Position numbers and translations under genes: made by a program. Source: Warburgia ugandensis (taxonomy: Eukaryota > Streptophyta > Magnoliopsida > Canellales > Canellaceae). From it: 64,000 bases of DNA. The DNA lies in contig CP141126.1 of assembly GCA_035236585.1 (NCBI GenBank), positions 66,751,414 through 66,815,413 of the forward strand, read 5' to 3'. The notes beneath the pieces were generated by a model. That model was not told where the DNA came from, ran no database searches, and saw only the letters and a program-made list of their open reading frames with translations. Each line of letters opens with the position of its first letter. The first letter of the stretch is position 1. This document shows positions 45,784-57,393 of the stretch, piece by piece.

Positions 45784-48700
45784 TTGTAAATGCTTGAAAT
45801 TATCATTCTTGATAGGATACATTGAGTCTAAGAAGGCACCTGTTTTAAATTTTGAAGTTTCATTCACAAAGGGATGCAAATGGTTATACTTGTTGTAATA
45901 CTCGTTTGAATGGTAACATTACCATGCACTTTTTACTACATATTTTTCTGATTTTTTTTTTAAAAGCCTATAAATGCTAAAATTGAACATTCTAGATAGA
46001 ATACATTGAGTTTAAGAAGATCCATGTTTTATATTTTGATGTTTTAATTAAGTAGGGATGCAAATTGTTGCTTGAATATGCATTTGAATGGTAATATTAC
46101 CATGCATTTCTTACTATGTATGTTCCTGATTTTTCTCTTTTTTAATGCTTGCAAATGCTTGAAATTGATCATTTTAGATAGAATACATTGATTTTAAGAA
46201 GACCAATGATTTATATTTTGATGTTTCATTCAAGAAGGTATTTAAGTTGTGGCTCGAATATGTGTTTGAATGGTAACATTACCATGCATTTTTTATTATA
46301 TATGCTCCTAATTTTTTGCTTCCTTAGTTCTTGTAAATGCTTGAAATTAATCATTATAAATAGAATACATTGAGTCTAATAAGGCACATGTTTTAAATTT
46401 TAAAGTTTCACTCAAAATGGCATGCAAATGGGTGCTTGAAGTATACTTGTTGTAATATGCGTATGAATTGTAACATTACAATGCATTTTTTACTACATAT
46501 GTTCCTGATTTTTTTCATTTTTAAAGCTTGTAAATGCTTAAAATGGATCATTCTAAACAAAATACATTGAGTTTAAGAAGACACATGTTTTAGATTTTGA
46601 TGTTTTATTCAAGAAGGGATGCATATTGTTGCTTGAATATATGTTTTAATGGTAACATTACCATGCATTTTTTTACTATATATGTTACTAATTTTTTGCA
46701 TCTTTAATGTTTGTAAATGCTAAAAATTGATCCTTTTAGATCGAATAGATTGAGTTCATGAAGACCAATGATTTTGATTTTGATGTTTCATTAAAGAAGG
46801 CATGCAAATTGTTACTTGAATAAGTGTTTGAATGGTATCATTACAGAGCATTTTTTACTATATATGCTCCTAATTTTATACTTTTTTAACTCTTGTAAAT
46901 ACTTAAAATTGATCATTCTTGATAGAATACACTGAGTTTAAGAAGACCCATGTTCTAGATTTTGTTATTTTATTCATGAAGTGATGCAAATTGTTACTTG
47001 AATATGCCTTTGAATGGTAACATTACCATACATTTTTTACTATATATATATTCCTGATTTTTTGCTACTTTAAAGCTTGTAAATGCTTGAAATTGATCAT
47101 TTTAGATAGGATACATTAAGTTTAATAAGACCAATGATTTAGAATTTGATAATATTTACATGCATTATTTATTATACATTTTCCTGATTTTTTTCTTCTT
47201 TAATGCTGGAAAATGCTTCAAATTGATCATTCTAAATAGAATACACTGAGTCTAAGAAGTCCCATGTTCTAGATTTTGAGGTTTCATTCAAAAGACATGC
47301 AAATTACTGCTTGAAGTATGCTTGTTGCTCATTTGAAAAGTAACATTACCATGATTTTTTACTATATATGTTCCTCATTTTCTTCCACTTTAGTGCATGT
47401 AAATTCTTGAAATTGATTATTCTAGGCAGAATACATTGAGTTTAAGAAGACCCATGTTTTAGATTTTGATGTTTCATTCAAGAAGGCATGCGAATTGTTG
47501 CTTGAATATGTGCTTGAAAGGTATCATTACCATGCATTTTTTTACTATATATGTTCCTAGTTTTATGCTTCTTTACTGCTTTCAAATTCTTGAAATGGAT
47601 CATTCTAGATAGAATGCATTTAGTCTAGGAAGACCCATGTTTTAGATTTTGAAGTTTCATTCAAATAGACATGCAAATTGCAGCTTGAAGCATGCTTGTT
47701 GTAATACGCATTTGAGTACTAGATAGAATACATTGAGTCTAAGAAGTCTTGCATTTTAGATTTTAAAGTTTCATTCAAAAAGGCATGCTATTTGTTGCTT
47801 GAAGTATGCATTTGAATGGTAACATTAGCATGTATATTTAACTATATATGTTCCTGATTTTCTGCTTCTATAATGCCTGTTAATGCATGAAAGTGACCAT
47901 TCTAGATAGAATAAATTGAGTCTAAGAAGTCCCATGTTTTATATTTTAAAGGTTCATTCATAAAGGCATGCAAATTGTTGCTTGAATATGAATTTGAATG
48001 GTAACATTACCATGCGTTTTTTACTATATATGTTCTTGAGTTTTTTCTTCTTTAATACTTGCAAATGCTTTAAATTGATAATTTTAGATATAATACATTG
48101 AGTCTAGGAAGACCCATGTTTTTTATTTTGAGGTTTCATTCAAAAAGGCGGGCAAATTGCTGCTTGAAGTATGTTTGTTGTAATACATGTTTGAATGGTA
48201 ACATTACCATGCACTTTTTACTATATATGTTCCTGATTTTCTACTTGTTTAATGCGTGTAAATGCTTGAAATGGATCATTCTAGGTAGAATACATTTAAT
48301 CTACAAACACACATAATTTAGACTTACATGTTTCATTAAAAAATGAATGCAATTTGTTGCTTGAAGTATGCTTATTGTAATACGTGTTTGAATGGTAACA
48401 TTACCATGCAGTTTTTTTAGTATAAGTTCCTGATTTTCTACTTTTTTATGCTTATAAATGCTTGAAATTGATCTTTCTAGATATAATACATTGAGTCTAA
48501 GATGGTCACTATTTTGGATTTTTAAGTTTTATTCAAAAAGACGTGCAAATTGCTGCTTGAAGTATGCTCGTTGTAATACCCATTTGAATGATAACATTAT
48601 CATGCATTTATTACTCTACATGTTCCTCATTTTTTGCTTCTTTAATCCTTTAAATGCCTCAGTTTAAGAAGACCATGTTTTAGATTTTGATGTTTCATTG

Positions 48701-49606
48701 CAAGAGGTATGCAAATTGTTGCTTGAATAAGCTTTTGAATGATAACATTTACATGCATTTTTTACTTTATTTGTTCCTAATTTTTTACTTCTTTAATGGT
48801 TGTAAATGCTTAAAATTAACTAAGAAGACCAATGTATTTTATTTTGATGTTTCATTCAAGAGGTATGCAAATTGTTGCTTGAATATGTGTTTGAATGGTA
48901 ACATTACCATTCATTTTTTACTATTTATGTTTGTGATTTTCTGTTTCTTTAATGCTTATGAGTACTTGAAATTGATCATAATAAATAGAATATATTGAGT
49001 ATGAGAACACCCTTGTTTTAGATTTTGATGTTTCATTAAAAAAGGTATGCAGATTGTTGCTTGAATATGCATTTGAATGAAAACATTACCATGCATATTT
49101 TACTATTTATCTTTCTAATTTTTTGCTCCTTCAATTCTTGTAATTGCTTGAAATTGATCATTCAAGATAGAATACATTGACACAAAGAAGGCACCTATTT
49201 TAGATTTTTAAGTTTCATTCAAGAAGTGCATGTAAATGGATCTTTGAAATATACTTGTTGTAATAGCATTTGATGGGTAACTTTACCATGCATTTTCTTA
49301 CTATATATGTTCCTAATTTTCTGCCTTTTTAATGCTTTTAAATGCTTAAAATTGATCATTCCAGATAGATACATTGAGCTTAAGAAGACCCATGCTTTAG
49401 CTTTTGATTTTTTATTCAAGAAGGGACGTAAATTGTTGCTTGAATGTGCATTTGAATGATAACATTACCATGCATTTTTTACTATATATGTTCCTAATTT
49501 TTCACCTTTTTAATGCTTGTAAATGGTTGAAATTGATCATTCTAGATAGAATACATTGAGTTTTAGAAGACCCATGATTTAGATTTTAATGTTTCATTCA
49601 AGAAGG
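45784..49606. repeat. Tandem repeat array, monomer about 182 bp, left part
   Basis: About twenty monomers. A typical unit runs 'cattctagatagaatacatt' ... 'gatgtttcattcaagaagg' ... 'tgaatggtaacattaccatg' ... 'tttttactatatatgttcct' ... 'aatgcttgtaaatgcttgaa'. Two classes are mixed: a shorter one (about 180 bp) and a longer one (about 200 bp) with an extra 'gaagtatgcttgttgtaata' segment. Neighbouring monomers differ a lot, and truncated units occur near 47150 and 47715. AT-rich and non-coding. The length is typical of plant centromeric or pericentromeric satellites, but position cannot be shown from sequence alone. Confidence 0.92.
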
Positions 49607-49611
49607 CATAC

Positions 49612-49798
49612 TGTAATAGCCGGAGGGCCCCACATATAACAATATTGTCCGCTTTGGAGACTGGGGCTCATACCACCTAGCCCCTGCATGGCTTTGTTCT
49701 TGCCCCATGGGGGAAAAGGCCTCGTTGCATGTAAAGTCCTCACCACTCTTATCAACAGCCCAATCACTTTCCCCTTAGCGATGTGGGACTAACTCTCA
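49612..49798 (-). repeat. TRIM LTR A
   Basis: 187 bp, complete, - strand. Its polypurine tract complement is at 49799-49819 and the following primer-site complement at 49982-49998 (ggttggctctgatacca). Confidence 0.88.
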
Positions 49799-49999
49799 GT
49801 CCCTCCCCCCCTTCATCCCCTCAGACCATCTTGGGCTATTGCCTCAGACTATCATGAGGCCTCCCCCTCAAGCCATCTTGGGTCACCCTCAAGCCATCTT
49901 GGTAGATGGAAATGGGTTCACCTCTCCCCCTTAGGGGACACGCATCAGCGCGTGCAGTTAGCCATCCAGCACTGGGTCAGGGGTTGGCTCTGATACCAC

Positions 50000-50183
50000 T
50001 GTTACAACCTGGGTTCAACAGCAACAATATTGTCCGCTTTGGAGACTGGGGCCCATACCACCTAGCTTTCGCATAACTTTGTTCTTCCCCCATGAGGGAA
50101 AAGGCCTCATTAGATGTAAAGTCCTCACCACTCTTATCAATAGCCCAGTCACTTTCCCCTTAGCAATGTGGGACTAACTCTCA
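50000..50183 (-). repeat. TRIM LTR B
   Basis: 184 bp, - strand, starting TGTTACAACCTGGG. It differs from LTR A near the start and resembles the end of LTR G (GGGCTGTTACA). It shares internal DNA with A on the left and with C on the right. Confidence 0.85.
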
Positions 50184-50384
50184 GTCCCTCCCCCCCTTCA
50201 TCCCCTCAGATCATCTTGGGCTATTGCCTTAGACTATCTTAGGGCCTCCCCCTCAAGCTATCTTGGCTCACCCTCAGGCCATCTTGGCAGATGGTAACGG
50301 GTTCACCTCTCCCCCATAGGGGACACGTGTCTGTGCATGCGGTTAGCCATCCACCACCGGGTCAGGGGTTGGCTCTGATACCAC

Positions 50385-50460
50385 TATAATAGCTGGAGGG
50401 CCCCATACACAACAATATTGTCCGTTTTAGAGACTAGAGCTCATACCACCCAGCCCATGT
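50385..50460 (-). repeat. TRIM LTR C, truncated at the inversion point
   Basis: Starts TATAATAGCTGGAGGG after a primer-site complement (50368-50383). It stops after 'cccagcccatg', where + strand internal sequence ('tgaaccagttgtcatctgcc') takes over. This marks the head-to-head junction. Confidence 0.8.
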
Positions 50461-50581
50461 GAACCAGTTGTCATCTGCCAAGATGGCTTGAGGGTGAGCT
50501 AAGATGGCTTGAGGGCGAGGCCCAAAGATAGTCTGAGGCAATAGCCCAAGATGGTATGAGGGGATGAAGGCAGGGAGGGAC

Positions 50582-50768
50582 TGAGAGTTAGTCCCACATC
50601 ACTAAGGGGAAAGTGACTGGGCTGTTGATAAGAGTGGTGAGGACTTTACATGCAACGAGGCCTTTTCCCCCATAGGGGAAGAACAAAGCTGTGCGGGGGC
50701 TAGGTGGTATGGGCCCCAGTCTCTAAAGTAAACAATATTGTTGTATGTGGGGCCCTCAGGCTATTACA
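50582..50768 (+). repeat. TRIM LTR D
   Basis: 187 bp, + strand, preceded by GAAGGCAGGGAGGGAC and followed by primer site TGGTATCAGAGCC at 50770. Confidence 0.88.
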
Positions 50769-50807
50769 GTGGTATCAGAGCCAACCCCTGACCCGGTGGT
50801 GGATGGC

Positions 50808-50892
50808 CAAAGCTGTGTAGGGTTTAGGTGGTATGGGCCCCAATCTCTAAAGAAAACAATATTGTTGTATGTGGGGCCCTCAGGCTATTACA
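50808..50892 (+). repeat. TRIM LTR E, 5'-truncated
   Basis: Only the last 85 bp of an LTR, joined to 38 bp of internal sequence from unit D. It is followed by primer site TGGTATTAGAGCC at 50894. The join suggests template switching or recombination. Confidence 0.8.
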
Positions 50893-51093
50893 GTGGTATT
50901 AGAGCCAACCCCTGACCCGGTGGTGGATGGCTAACCGCACGCACGGATGTGTGTCCACTAAGGGAGAGAGGTGAACCCGTTTCCATCTACTATGATGGCC
51001 TGAGGGTGAGCCATGATGGCTTGAGGGGGAGCCCCCAAGGTAGTCTGAGGCAATAGCCCAAGATGGTCTGAGAGGATGAAGGCGGGGAGGGAC

Positions 51094-51249
51094 TGAGAGT
51101 TAGTCCCACATTGCTAAGGGGAAAGTGACTGGGCTGTTGATAAGAGTGGTGAGGACTTTACATGCAATGACGCATTTTCCCTGCGCAACTGGGGAAGAAC
51201 AAAACCGTGCTGGCTGTGCCCAGAGCGGACAATATTGTTACTGTAGAAC
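51094..51249 (+). repeat. TRIM LTR F, 3'-truncated
   Basis: Starts TGAGAGTTAGTCCCAC after GAAGGCGGGGAGGGAC. It ends '...ttactgtagaacc' and jumps to internal 'cgtggtggatgg', so the LTR end and primer site are deleted. Confidence 0.8.
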
Positions 51250-51425
51250 CCGTGGTGGATGGCTCACCGCACGCGCAGACACGAGTCCCCTAAGGGCGAG
51301 AGGTGAACCCATTGCCGTCTGCCGAGATGGCCTAAGGGTGAGTCAAGATGGCTTGAGGGGGAGGCCCCAAGATAGTCTGAGGCGATAGCCCAAGATGGTC
51401 TGAGGGGATGAAGGCAGGAAGGGAC

Positions 51426-51594
51426 TTAGAGTTAGTCCCACATCGCTAAGGGGAAAGTGACTGAGCTATTGATAAGAGTGGTGAGGACTTTACATGCAAC
51501 GACGCATTTTCCCTGGGCAACTGGGGAAGAACAAAACCATGCAGGTTGCGCCCAAAGCGGACAATATTGTTACTGTCGAACCTGGGCTGTTACA
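51426..51594 (+). repeat. TRIM LTR G
   Basis: 169 bp, starting TTAGAGTTAGTCCCAC (TG changed to TT) and ending GGGCTGTTACA at the right target duplication. Confidence 0.85.
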
Positions 51595-54039
51595 CATACA
51601 AATTTTTTCTTGAATAAGTGTTTGAAAGGTATAATTACCATTCATTTTTTTACTATATATGCTCCTGACTATTTGCTTCTTTATTGCTTATAAATTCTTG
51701 AAATTTATCATTGTAGATAGAATATATTGTGTTTAAAAGGTCCCATATTTTAGATTTTGATGTTTCATTAAAAAAGGCATTCAAATTATTGCTTGCATAT
51801 GCATTTGAATAACATTACCATTTGTATTTTAGCTTCTATAAAGATTGTAAATGCTTGAAATTGATAATTCTAGATAGATTGCATTGAGTCAATGTTTTGG
51901 ATTTCAAATTTTCATTCAAAAGGTCTTGCAATTTGTTGCTTGAAGTATGCTTCTTGTAATATCCCATTGAATAGTAACAATACCTACATTTTTTACTATA
52001 TATGTTCCTTATTTTTTGTTCTTTAATGCTTGAAATTGATCATTCTAGATAAATCACAATGAGTCCAAGAAGGCCCATATTTTAGATTTTGATGTTTCAT
52101 TCAAAAAGGCATGCAAATTATTGCTTGAAGTATGCTTGTTGTAATACGCGTTTGAATGGTAACATTACCATGCATTTTTTAATGTATATGTTCCGAATTT
52201 TTTTAATCTTTAATTCTTGTAAATTTTTGAAATTTATCATTCTAGATATAATTCATTGAGTCTAAGAAGACCCATGTTTTAGATTTTGAGGTTTCATTCA
52301 AAAAGATGTGCAAATTGCTACTTGAAATATGCTTGTTGTAATGCGAGTTTGAATGGTAATATTATCATGCATTTTTTACTATGTATGTTCTTAAATTTTT
52401 GCATATTTAATGCTTTTAAATGCTTTAAATTGGTCATTCTAGATAGAATTCATTGAATTTAAGAACGCCCATGTTTTAGATTTAGATGTTTCATTCAAGA
52501 ATGTGTACAAATTGGTGCTTGAATGTGTTTGAATGGTAACATTACCATGCGTCTTTTACTATATATGTTCCTGATTTTTTGCTTCTTTAATACTTGCAAA
52601 TGGTTTAAATTGATCATTCTAGATATAATACATTGAGTCTAAGATGGCTCATGTTTTAGATTTTGAGGTTTCATTCATAAAGACATGCAAATTGCAACTT
52701 GAAGTATGCTTATTGTAATGCATGTTGGAATGGAAACATTACCATATATTTTTTACTACATATGTTCCTAATTTCCTACTTCTTTAATGCTTGTAAATGC
52801 CTGATTTTAATCATTCTAGATAGAACACATTATGTTTAAGAAGAGCCCCTTTTTAGATTTTGATATTTCACTTAAAAAGTACGCAAATTATTGCTTGAAT
52901 ATGCATTTGAATCATAACATTTCCAAGCATTTTTACTATACATGTTCCTGGTTTTCAGCTTTTTTAATGCTTGCAAATGCTTGAAATTGATCATTCTAGA
53001 AAAAATACATCGAGTCTAAGAAGACCTTGATGTTTCATTAATAAAGACTTACAAATTGTAGCTTGAAGTATGCTTGTTGTAATGCGCTTTTGAATGGCAA
53101 CATTACCATGTACTTTTTACTATATATGTTCCTAATTTTTTGCTTCTTTAAAGCTTGTAAATGTCTTAAATTTATCATTCTACATAGAAAATATTGAGTT
53201 TAAGAAGACCCACATTTTAGATTTTGATGTTTCACCAAAAAGAGTATGCAAATTGTTGCTTGAATATGCATTTGAATTATAACATTTCCATGCATTTTTT
53301 ACTATATATGTTCCTATTTTTCAGCTTCTTTAATGCTTATAAATACTTGAAATTGATCATTCTAGATAAAATACATAGAGTCTAAGAAGTCCCATATTTT
53401 TTATTTTGAAGTTTCATTCAAAAAAGGCATGCAAATTGTTGCTTGAAGGATGCATTTGAATGGTAACATTACCATGCATTTTTTTCTATATATGTTCTTG
53501 ATTTTCTACTTCTATAATGATTGTAAGTTCTTGAAATTGATCATTATATTTTTAATACATTGAGTCCAAGAACATCCATGTTTTAGACTTTTATGTTTCA
53601 TTTAAAAGAGCATGAAAATTGTGCTTGAATATACATTTGAATGGTAAAATTACCATGCATTTTTTTATTATATATTCCTGATTTTGTTTTTCATTAATGC
53701 TTACAAATGCTTCAAATTGATCATTCTAAATAGAATACATTGAGTCTAAGAAGTACGATGTTTTATTTTTTTAAGTTTCATTCAAAAAGGCATTCAAGTT
53801 GTTGCCTGAAGTGTGCTTGTCGGAATACACATTGGAACGGTAACATTTCCATGCGTTTTTTTCTATATACATTCCTAAATTTCTACTTATTTAATGATTG
53901 AAATTAATCATTCTAAATATAATACAATGAGTTTAAGGAGACCCATGTTTTAGATTTTGTTGTTTGATTCAAGAAGTTGTGCAAATTGTTGCTTGAATAT
54001 GCATTTGAATGGTAACATTGTCATGCATTTCTTACTGTA
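51595..54039. repeat. Tandem repeat array, monomer about 182 bp, right part
   Basis: About thirteen further monomers of the array seen at 45784-49606, in the same orientation. The monomer broken at 49606 resumes here ('catacaaattttttcttgaa'). The array stops at 54039 within a monomer, at the start of a different element. Confidence 0.9.
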
Positions 54040-54081
54040 CGCTATGACACAAGAGGCTTTTAAAGTTGGTAAAAAGTAACA

Positions 54082-54110
54082 ATAGAAGTTGGTTAAAAGG
54101 CAACTTCTAT
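54082..54110. repeat. 10-bp inverted repeat
   Basis: ATAGAAGTTG (54082-54091) and CAACTTCTAT (54101-54110) are exact complements around a 9-bp loop, close to the presumed transposon end. Confidence 0.8.
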
Positions 54111-54324
54111 CGAGCTGACTTTAAAATTCAATGATTTTAGAGTCATTTAGATAAACAACTTTAAAAATCAAGGAATTTTAAAGTTGTTTATGTAAACGAC
54201 TCATAAAGTAAAGACCTTTTGAAGTCATTTATCCATAAAGGACATCAAAAGTACTTCAATGGTGCCCCACTTTTAAAGTTGTTTAAGTCTAAATGACTTA
54301 AAAAATATCCAACTTTCCCTATAT

Positions 54325-54396
54325 GACTTTAAAAGTAGCCCACTTTTGAAGTGAGTTAGCTTTAAACGACTTCAAAAGTGGGCTACTTTTAAAGTC
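54325..54396. repeat. Perfect 28-bp inverted repeat
   Basis: Arms at 54325-54352 (gactttaaaagtagcccact...) and 54369-54396 are exact reverse complements with a 16-bp loop. The core motif 'gggctacttttaaag' also occurs near 62777. Confidence 0.9.
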
Positions 54397-54694
54397 CTTT
54401 AGAACTAAACTACTTCAAAAGTCTTCTTTCTCTTTTTGTTTTGACATTCCAATCAATACTACCTATATACAATTCAATATTGTTCCTAATCTTACAATCT
54501 TTCTACACATGAAAGACAAATATACATTTACTTCCACATTGTGTACAAAACATACAAATTTATCATTAATTATCCATCCACATATATCTTGAACGACCAC
54601 AAAATGGGAAAATAACCACAACACATGCATTTACTACAACATCCACATTCACTTCACTTGTATATCTCTATACATTTGCATTTACTTTCACATT

Positions 54695-55105
54695 CACACT
54701 AAGTTGCTCATTCATCATCCCATAAAAGTTATATGATTCAATGAATATATTGAAAACCAACTCTCATATTTACTTCATTTACAACTCCCATACTCCACAC
54801 TAAGTTACCCTCATTCACCATGCCATAAAAGTTATATAATTCAATGAATATATTGAAAACCAACTCCCATATTCACTTAACTTACAACTCCATACTCCAC
54901 ACTCAGTTACCCTCATTCATCATCCCATAAAGTTATGTAATTCAATGAGTATATTGAAAACTAACTCCCATATTCACTTCACTTACAACTCCCATACTCG
55001 ACACTAGGTTACCCTTATTCATCATCTAATAAAAGTTATATAATTCAATGAGTATATTGAAAACCAACTCCTATATTTACTTCACTTACAACTTTATCTT
55101 ATACT
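54695..55105. repeat. Four tandem copies of a 102-bp unit
   Basis: Units begin at about 54695, 54797, 54899 and 55001 with 'acact(a/c)agttaccctcatt' and contain 'ttcaatgaatatattgaaaa'. No coding potential. They lie between the presumed transposon end and the LINE. Confidence 0.85.
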
Positions 55106-55189
55106 CATTTATTCCCACACTCCAAGTTTCCACTCATTCATTGCTTAAAATCATATATATATATATATATCATCATCATCATCATCAAG

Positions 55190-55858
55190 ACTTATCCCAA
55201 TTAGGGGTCGGCCACATGAGTCTTATTCCTCCATTCCACTCTATTAAATACCATAGCTTCATTTAGTCCCAAAGTTTTTAAATCTTTCATCACCACTTCT
55301 ATCCACATTCTTTTGGGCCTTCCCCTTACCCTTCTACAACCTTCTACTTGTATTGCCTCACTCTTAATTGGTGTCATTATTGGTCTCCTTTGAATGTGTC
55401 CAAACCATCCAAGCCTAATCTCCCTCGTCTTGTTACCTATTGGTGCTACCCCTAAATTTCCTCTAATATTTTCATTCTAATTCTATCCTTTCTTGTCTTA
55501 CCACTCATCCATCTCAACATCCTCATTTTTACGATGCTCATCCTATGAGTATGATGTTCCTTAATTGCCCAACACTCTAATCCATCGAGCATGGCTGGCC
55601 TTATGGCCATCCGATAGAATTTTCCTTTTAGTTTGAGTGGCACCCGCCGATCACACAAAACTCCAGATGTGCATCTCCATTTGTTCTAACCCGCTTGGAT
55701 TCTCTAGGTAACCTCCCTCTCAATCTATCCACTCTCATGAATCATTGATTCTAAGTACCGAAAGTGGTCTTTTACAGGGACTTCTTGGTGATCAATCTTG
55801 ACGGGTGTTCCACTCCTACTCTCCTTGCTAAAATTACATTCCATATATTCTGTCTTAC
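55190..55858 (-). pseudogene. RTE LINE C-terminal region
   Basis: From 55658 the block reads '[20 protein letters not shown]', '[20 protein letters not shown]', '[15 protein letters not shown]'. This is the conserved C-terminal domain after RT in plant RTE elements. Beyond 55450 a shifted frame continues with 'RLGWFGHIQRRP' and 'GRPKRMW', ending in 'VADPLLG' at the tail. Stops and frameshifts separate it from RT. Confidence 0.82.
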
Positions 55859-55859
55859 T

Positions 55860-56786
55860 TCAGCTAATTTTAAATCCTTCAGATTCTAATGCTTCTCTCC
55901 ATAACTCTAGCTTTATGTTTACACCCTCCCTTATCTCGTCAAGTAAGACTATATCATCTACAAATAGCATGCACCAGGGAATCTCCTCATGTAGATGTTT
56001 TGTTAACTCATCCATAACAAATGTGAAAAGGTATGGGCTCAATGCTGATCCTTGGTGCAATCCTACAGTGACAGAAAAATCACCAGTCACGCCACTAGTA
56101 GTCTTAACATTTGTTATTACTCCCTCATATATATCTTTAATCATGTCTATATGCCCTTGAGAAACCCCTTTATCACCCAACACCCTCCATATTAACTCTC
56201 TAGGGACTCTATCATAAGCTTTCTCTAAGTCGATAAAGACCATGTGGAGGTCTTTCCTCCTCTCCCTATATTTCTCCACTAATTGTCTTAGTAAGAAAAT
56301 AGCTTCTGTGGTAGACCTCCCAAGCATGAAACCAAACTGATTCTTCGATACACATGTTTCATGTTGTAGCCTCTTCTCAATCACTCTTTCAAAAAGTTTC
56401 ATGGTGTGACTCATAAGTTTGATCCATCGATAATTAGTGTAGCTCTGTATGTCTCCTTTATTATTATAAATTGGTACAATAGAGCTTTTCCTCCACTCAT
56501 CAGGCATTTTCTTTGATTTTATAATCTTGTTAAACAACTTGGTCAACCAAACTACCCCAATATCTTCCATATGCTTCCAAACCTCTATTGGTATACCATC
56601 AGGCCCCTTGGCCTTTCCTGATTTGATCTTTTTCAAGGCCTCTTTCACTTCAGGTACTCTAATCCTACGTTCATATCTATAATATCTAGTGTTATTTAGA
56701 TTTATAGTATTTTCAATCCCTATATTCTCAGAGTCATTGTCATTTAACAATTTTTGAAAGTATGTTTCCCACCTTTGTTTGATCAC
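55860..56786 (-). pseudogene. RTE LINE reverse transcriptase
   Basis: An uninterrupted block of 308 codons holding the whole RT core: '[20 protein letters not shown]', '[15 protein letters not shown]', '[20 protein letters not shown]', '[20 protein letters not shown]', '[18 protein letters not shown]', '[20 protein letters not shown]' and the catalytic box FVDDIVLL. It primes reverse transcription at nicked target DNA. It is the best preserved coding stretch in this LINE, but stops on both sides disconnect it. Confidence 0.92.
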
Positions 56787-57393
56787 ATCATCTTTGACTA
56801 ATACCCTTTGATCATTGCTTCTAATGCACCTAACATGATCTAAGTCCTACCCTTCTGTTCTCTTACTTTTGCAAGTTTAAACATATCTTTCTCACCTTCT
56901 CTTGTTCCTAGTCTATTATAGAGCTCATCATATGCTTTAAGTTTAGCCTACCTTACTATTCTCTTAGCAACCATTTTAGCATTCTTATATTGTTCATAGT
57001 TTTTATTATTTCTAGTCTTCTGGCATGCTTTAACATGCGTCCATTTTTCTTTAATAACTTTTTGCACTGTTTCACTCCACCACCATGTTTCCTTTACTGA
57101 TTGCCTTTTACCTTTAGATACTCCTAAGACATCTTTTGAAACTTTCTTAATGGACACAACAATATTAATCCACATGGTATTTACTTATATTTCATAGTTC
57201 CAAATTCCTTTTACCATCAACTTATTGGTGAATGAGATCATTTTCTCTCCTTTTAAGTTCCATCACTTAATTTTTGGATACCTATTAAGTTCATTTCCTT
57301 TCTTCCATCTTTTAATATGAATATCCATAACCATTAACCTATGTTGAGAGGTTAAACTCTCACTGGGTATCACCCTACAATCCTTACATATAG
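56787..57393 (-). pseudogene. RTE LINE linker between endonuclease and RT
   Basis: Several frames must be combined. 57175-56948 gives 'VKETWWWSETVQKVIKEKW' and 'NNKNYEQYKNAKMVAKRIV', known from the linker of plant RTE proteins. Other parts ('AYDELYNRLGTREGEKDMFK') appear after frame changes near 56940-56870. At least six stops or frameshifts. Confidence 0.75.

Larger units (their letters stand above)
49612..51594. mobile_element. Compound TRIM (seven LTR copies, head to head)
   Basis: Flanked by CATAC at 49607-49611 and 51595-51599, inside one satellite monomer. The left half (49612-50459) is on the - strand and the right half (50461-51594) on the + strand. Each unit has an LTR of about 187 bp (TGAGAGTTAGTCCCACAT to GGCTATTACA), a one-base spacer, an initiator-Met primer site, about 190 bp of internal DNA and a polypurine tract (GAAGGCRGGGAGGGAC). 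No coding capacity. These traits define terminal-repeat retrotransposons in miniature. I see no 5S rRNA sequence, so it is not the Cassandra type. Confidence 0.88.
54040..54430. mobile_element. Left end of a CACTA-like DNA transposon (subterminal repeats)
   Basis: Starts CGCTATGACACAAGAGGC, resembling a CACTA-type end with one change. It is followed by many copies of 'acttttaaagt'-type motifs in both orientations, including two palindromes (54082-54110 and 54325-54396). Similar motifs recur at 62690-62840. Dense short inverted subterminal motifs are typical of En/Spm elements. The matching right end is not in the window, so the call rests on these motifs and on the gene at 58731-60568. Confidence 0.5.

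Noticed and set aside
49982-50906. Sequences like TGGTATCAGAGCC considered as tRNA gene parts
   Set aside because: They are 13-17 bp next to LTR ends, as expected for primer sites; no tRNA cloverleaf is present.
49612-51594. Cassandra-type TRIM with 5S rRNA in the LTR
   Set aside because: No 5S rRNA promoter boxes or 5S-like sequence were seen in the LTR copies.
51125-51693. Two similar + strand frames of 78-87 codons
   Set aside because: They come from repeated TRIM LTR sequence and have no protein features.
45784-54039. CRISPR-like array of regular repeats
   Set aside because: Units of about 182 bp are joined without unique spacers, and the context is a plant genome; this is a satellite.
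45784-54039. CENP-B-box-like motif in the satellite
   Set aside because: No match to the TTCG...CGGG pattern; only the GGTAACATTACC near-palindrome recurs.
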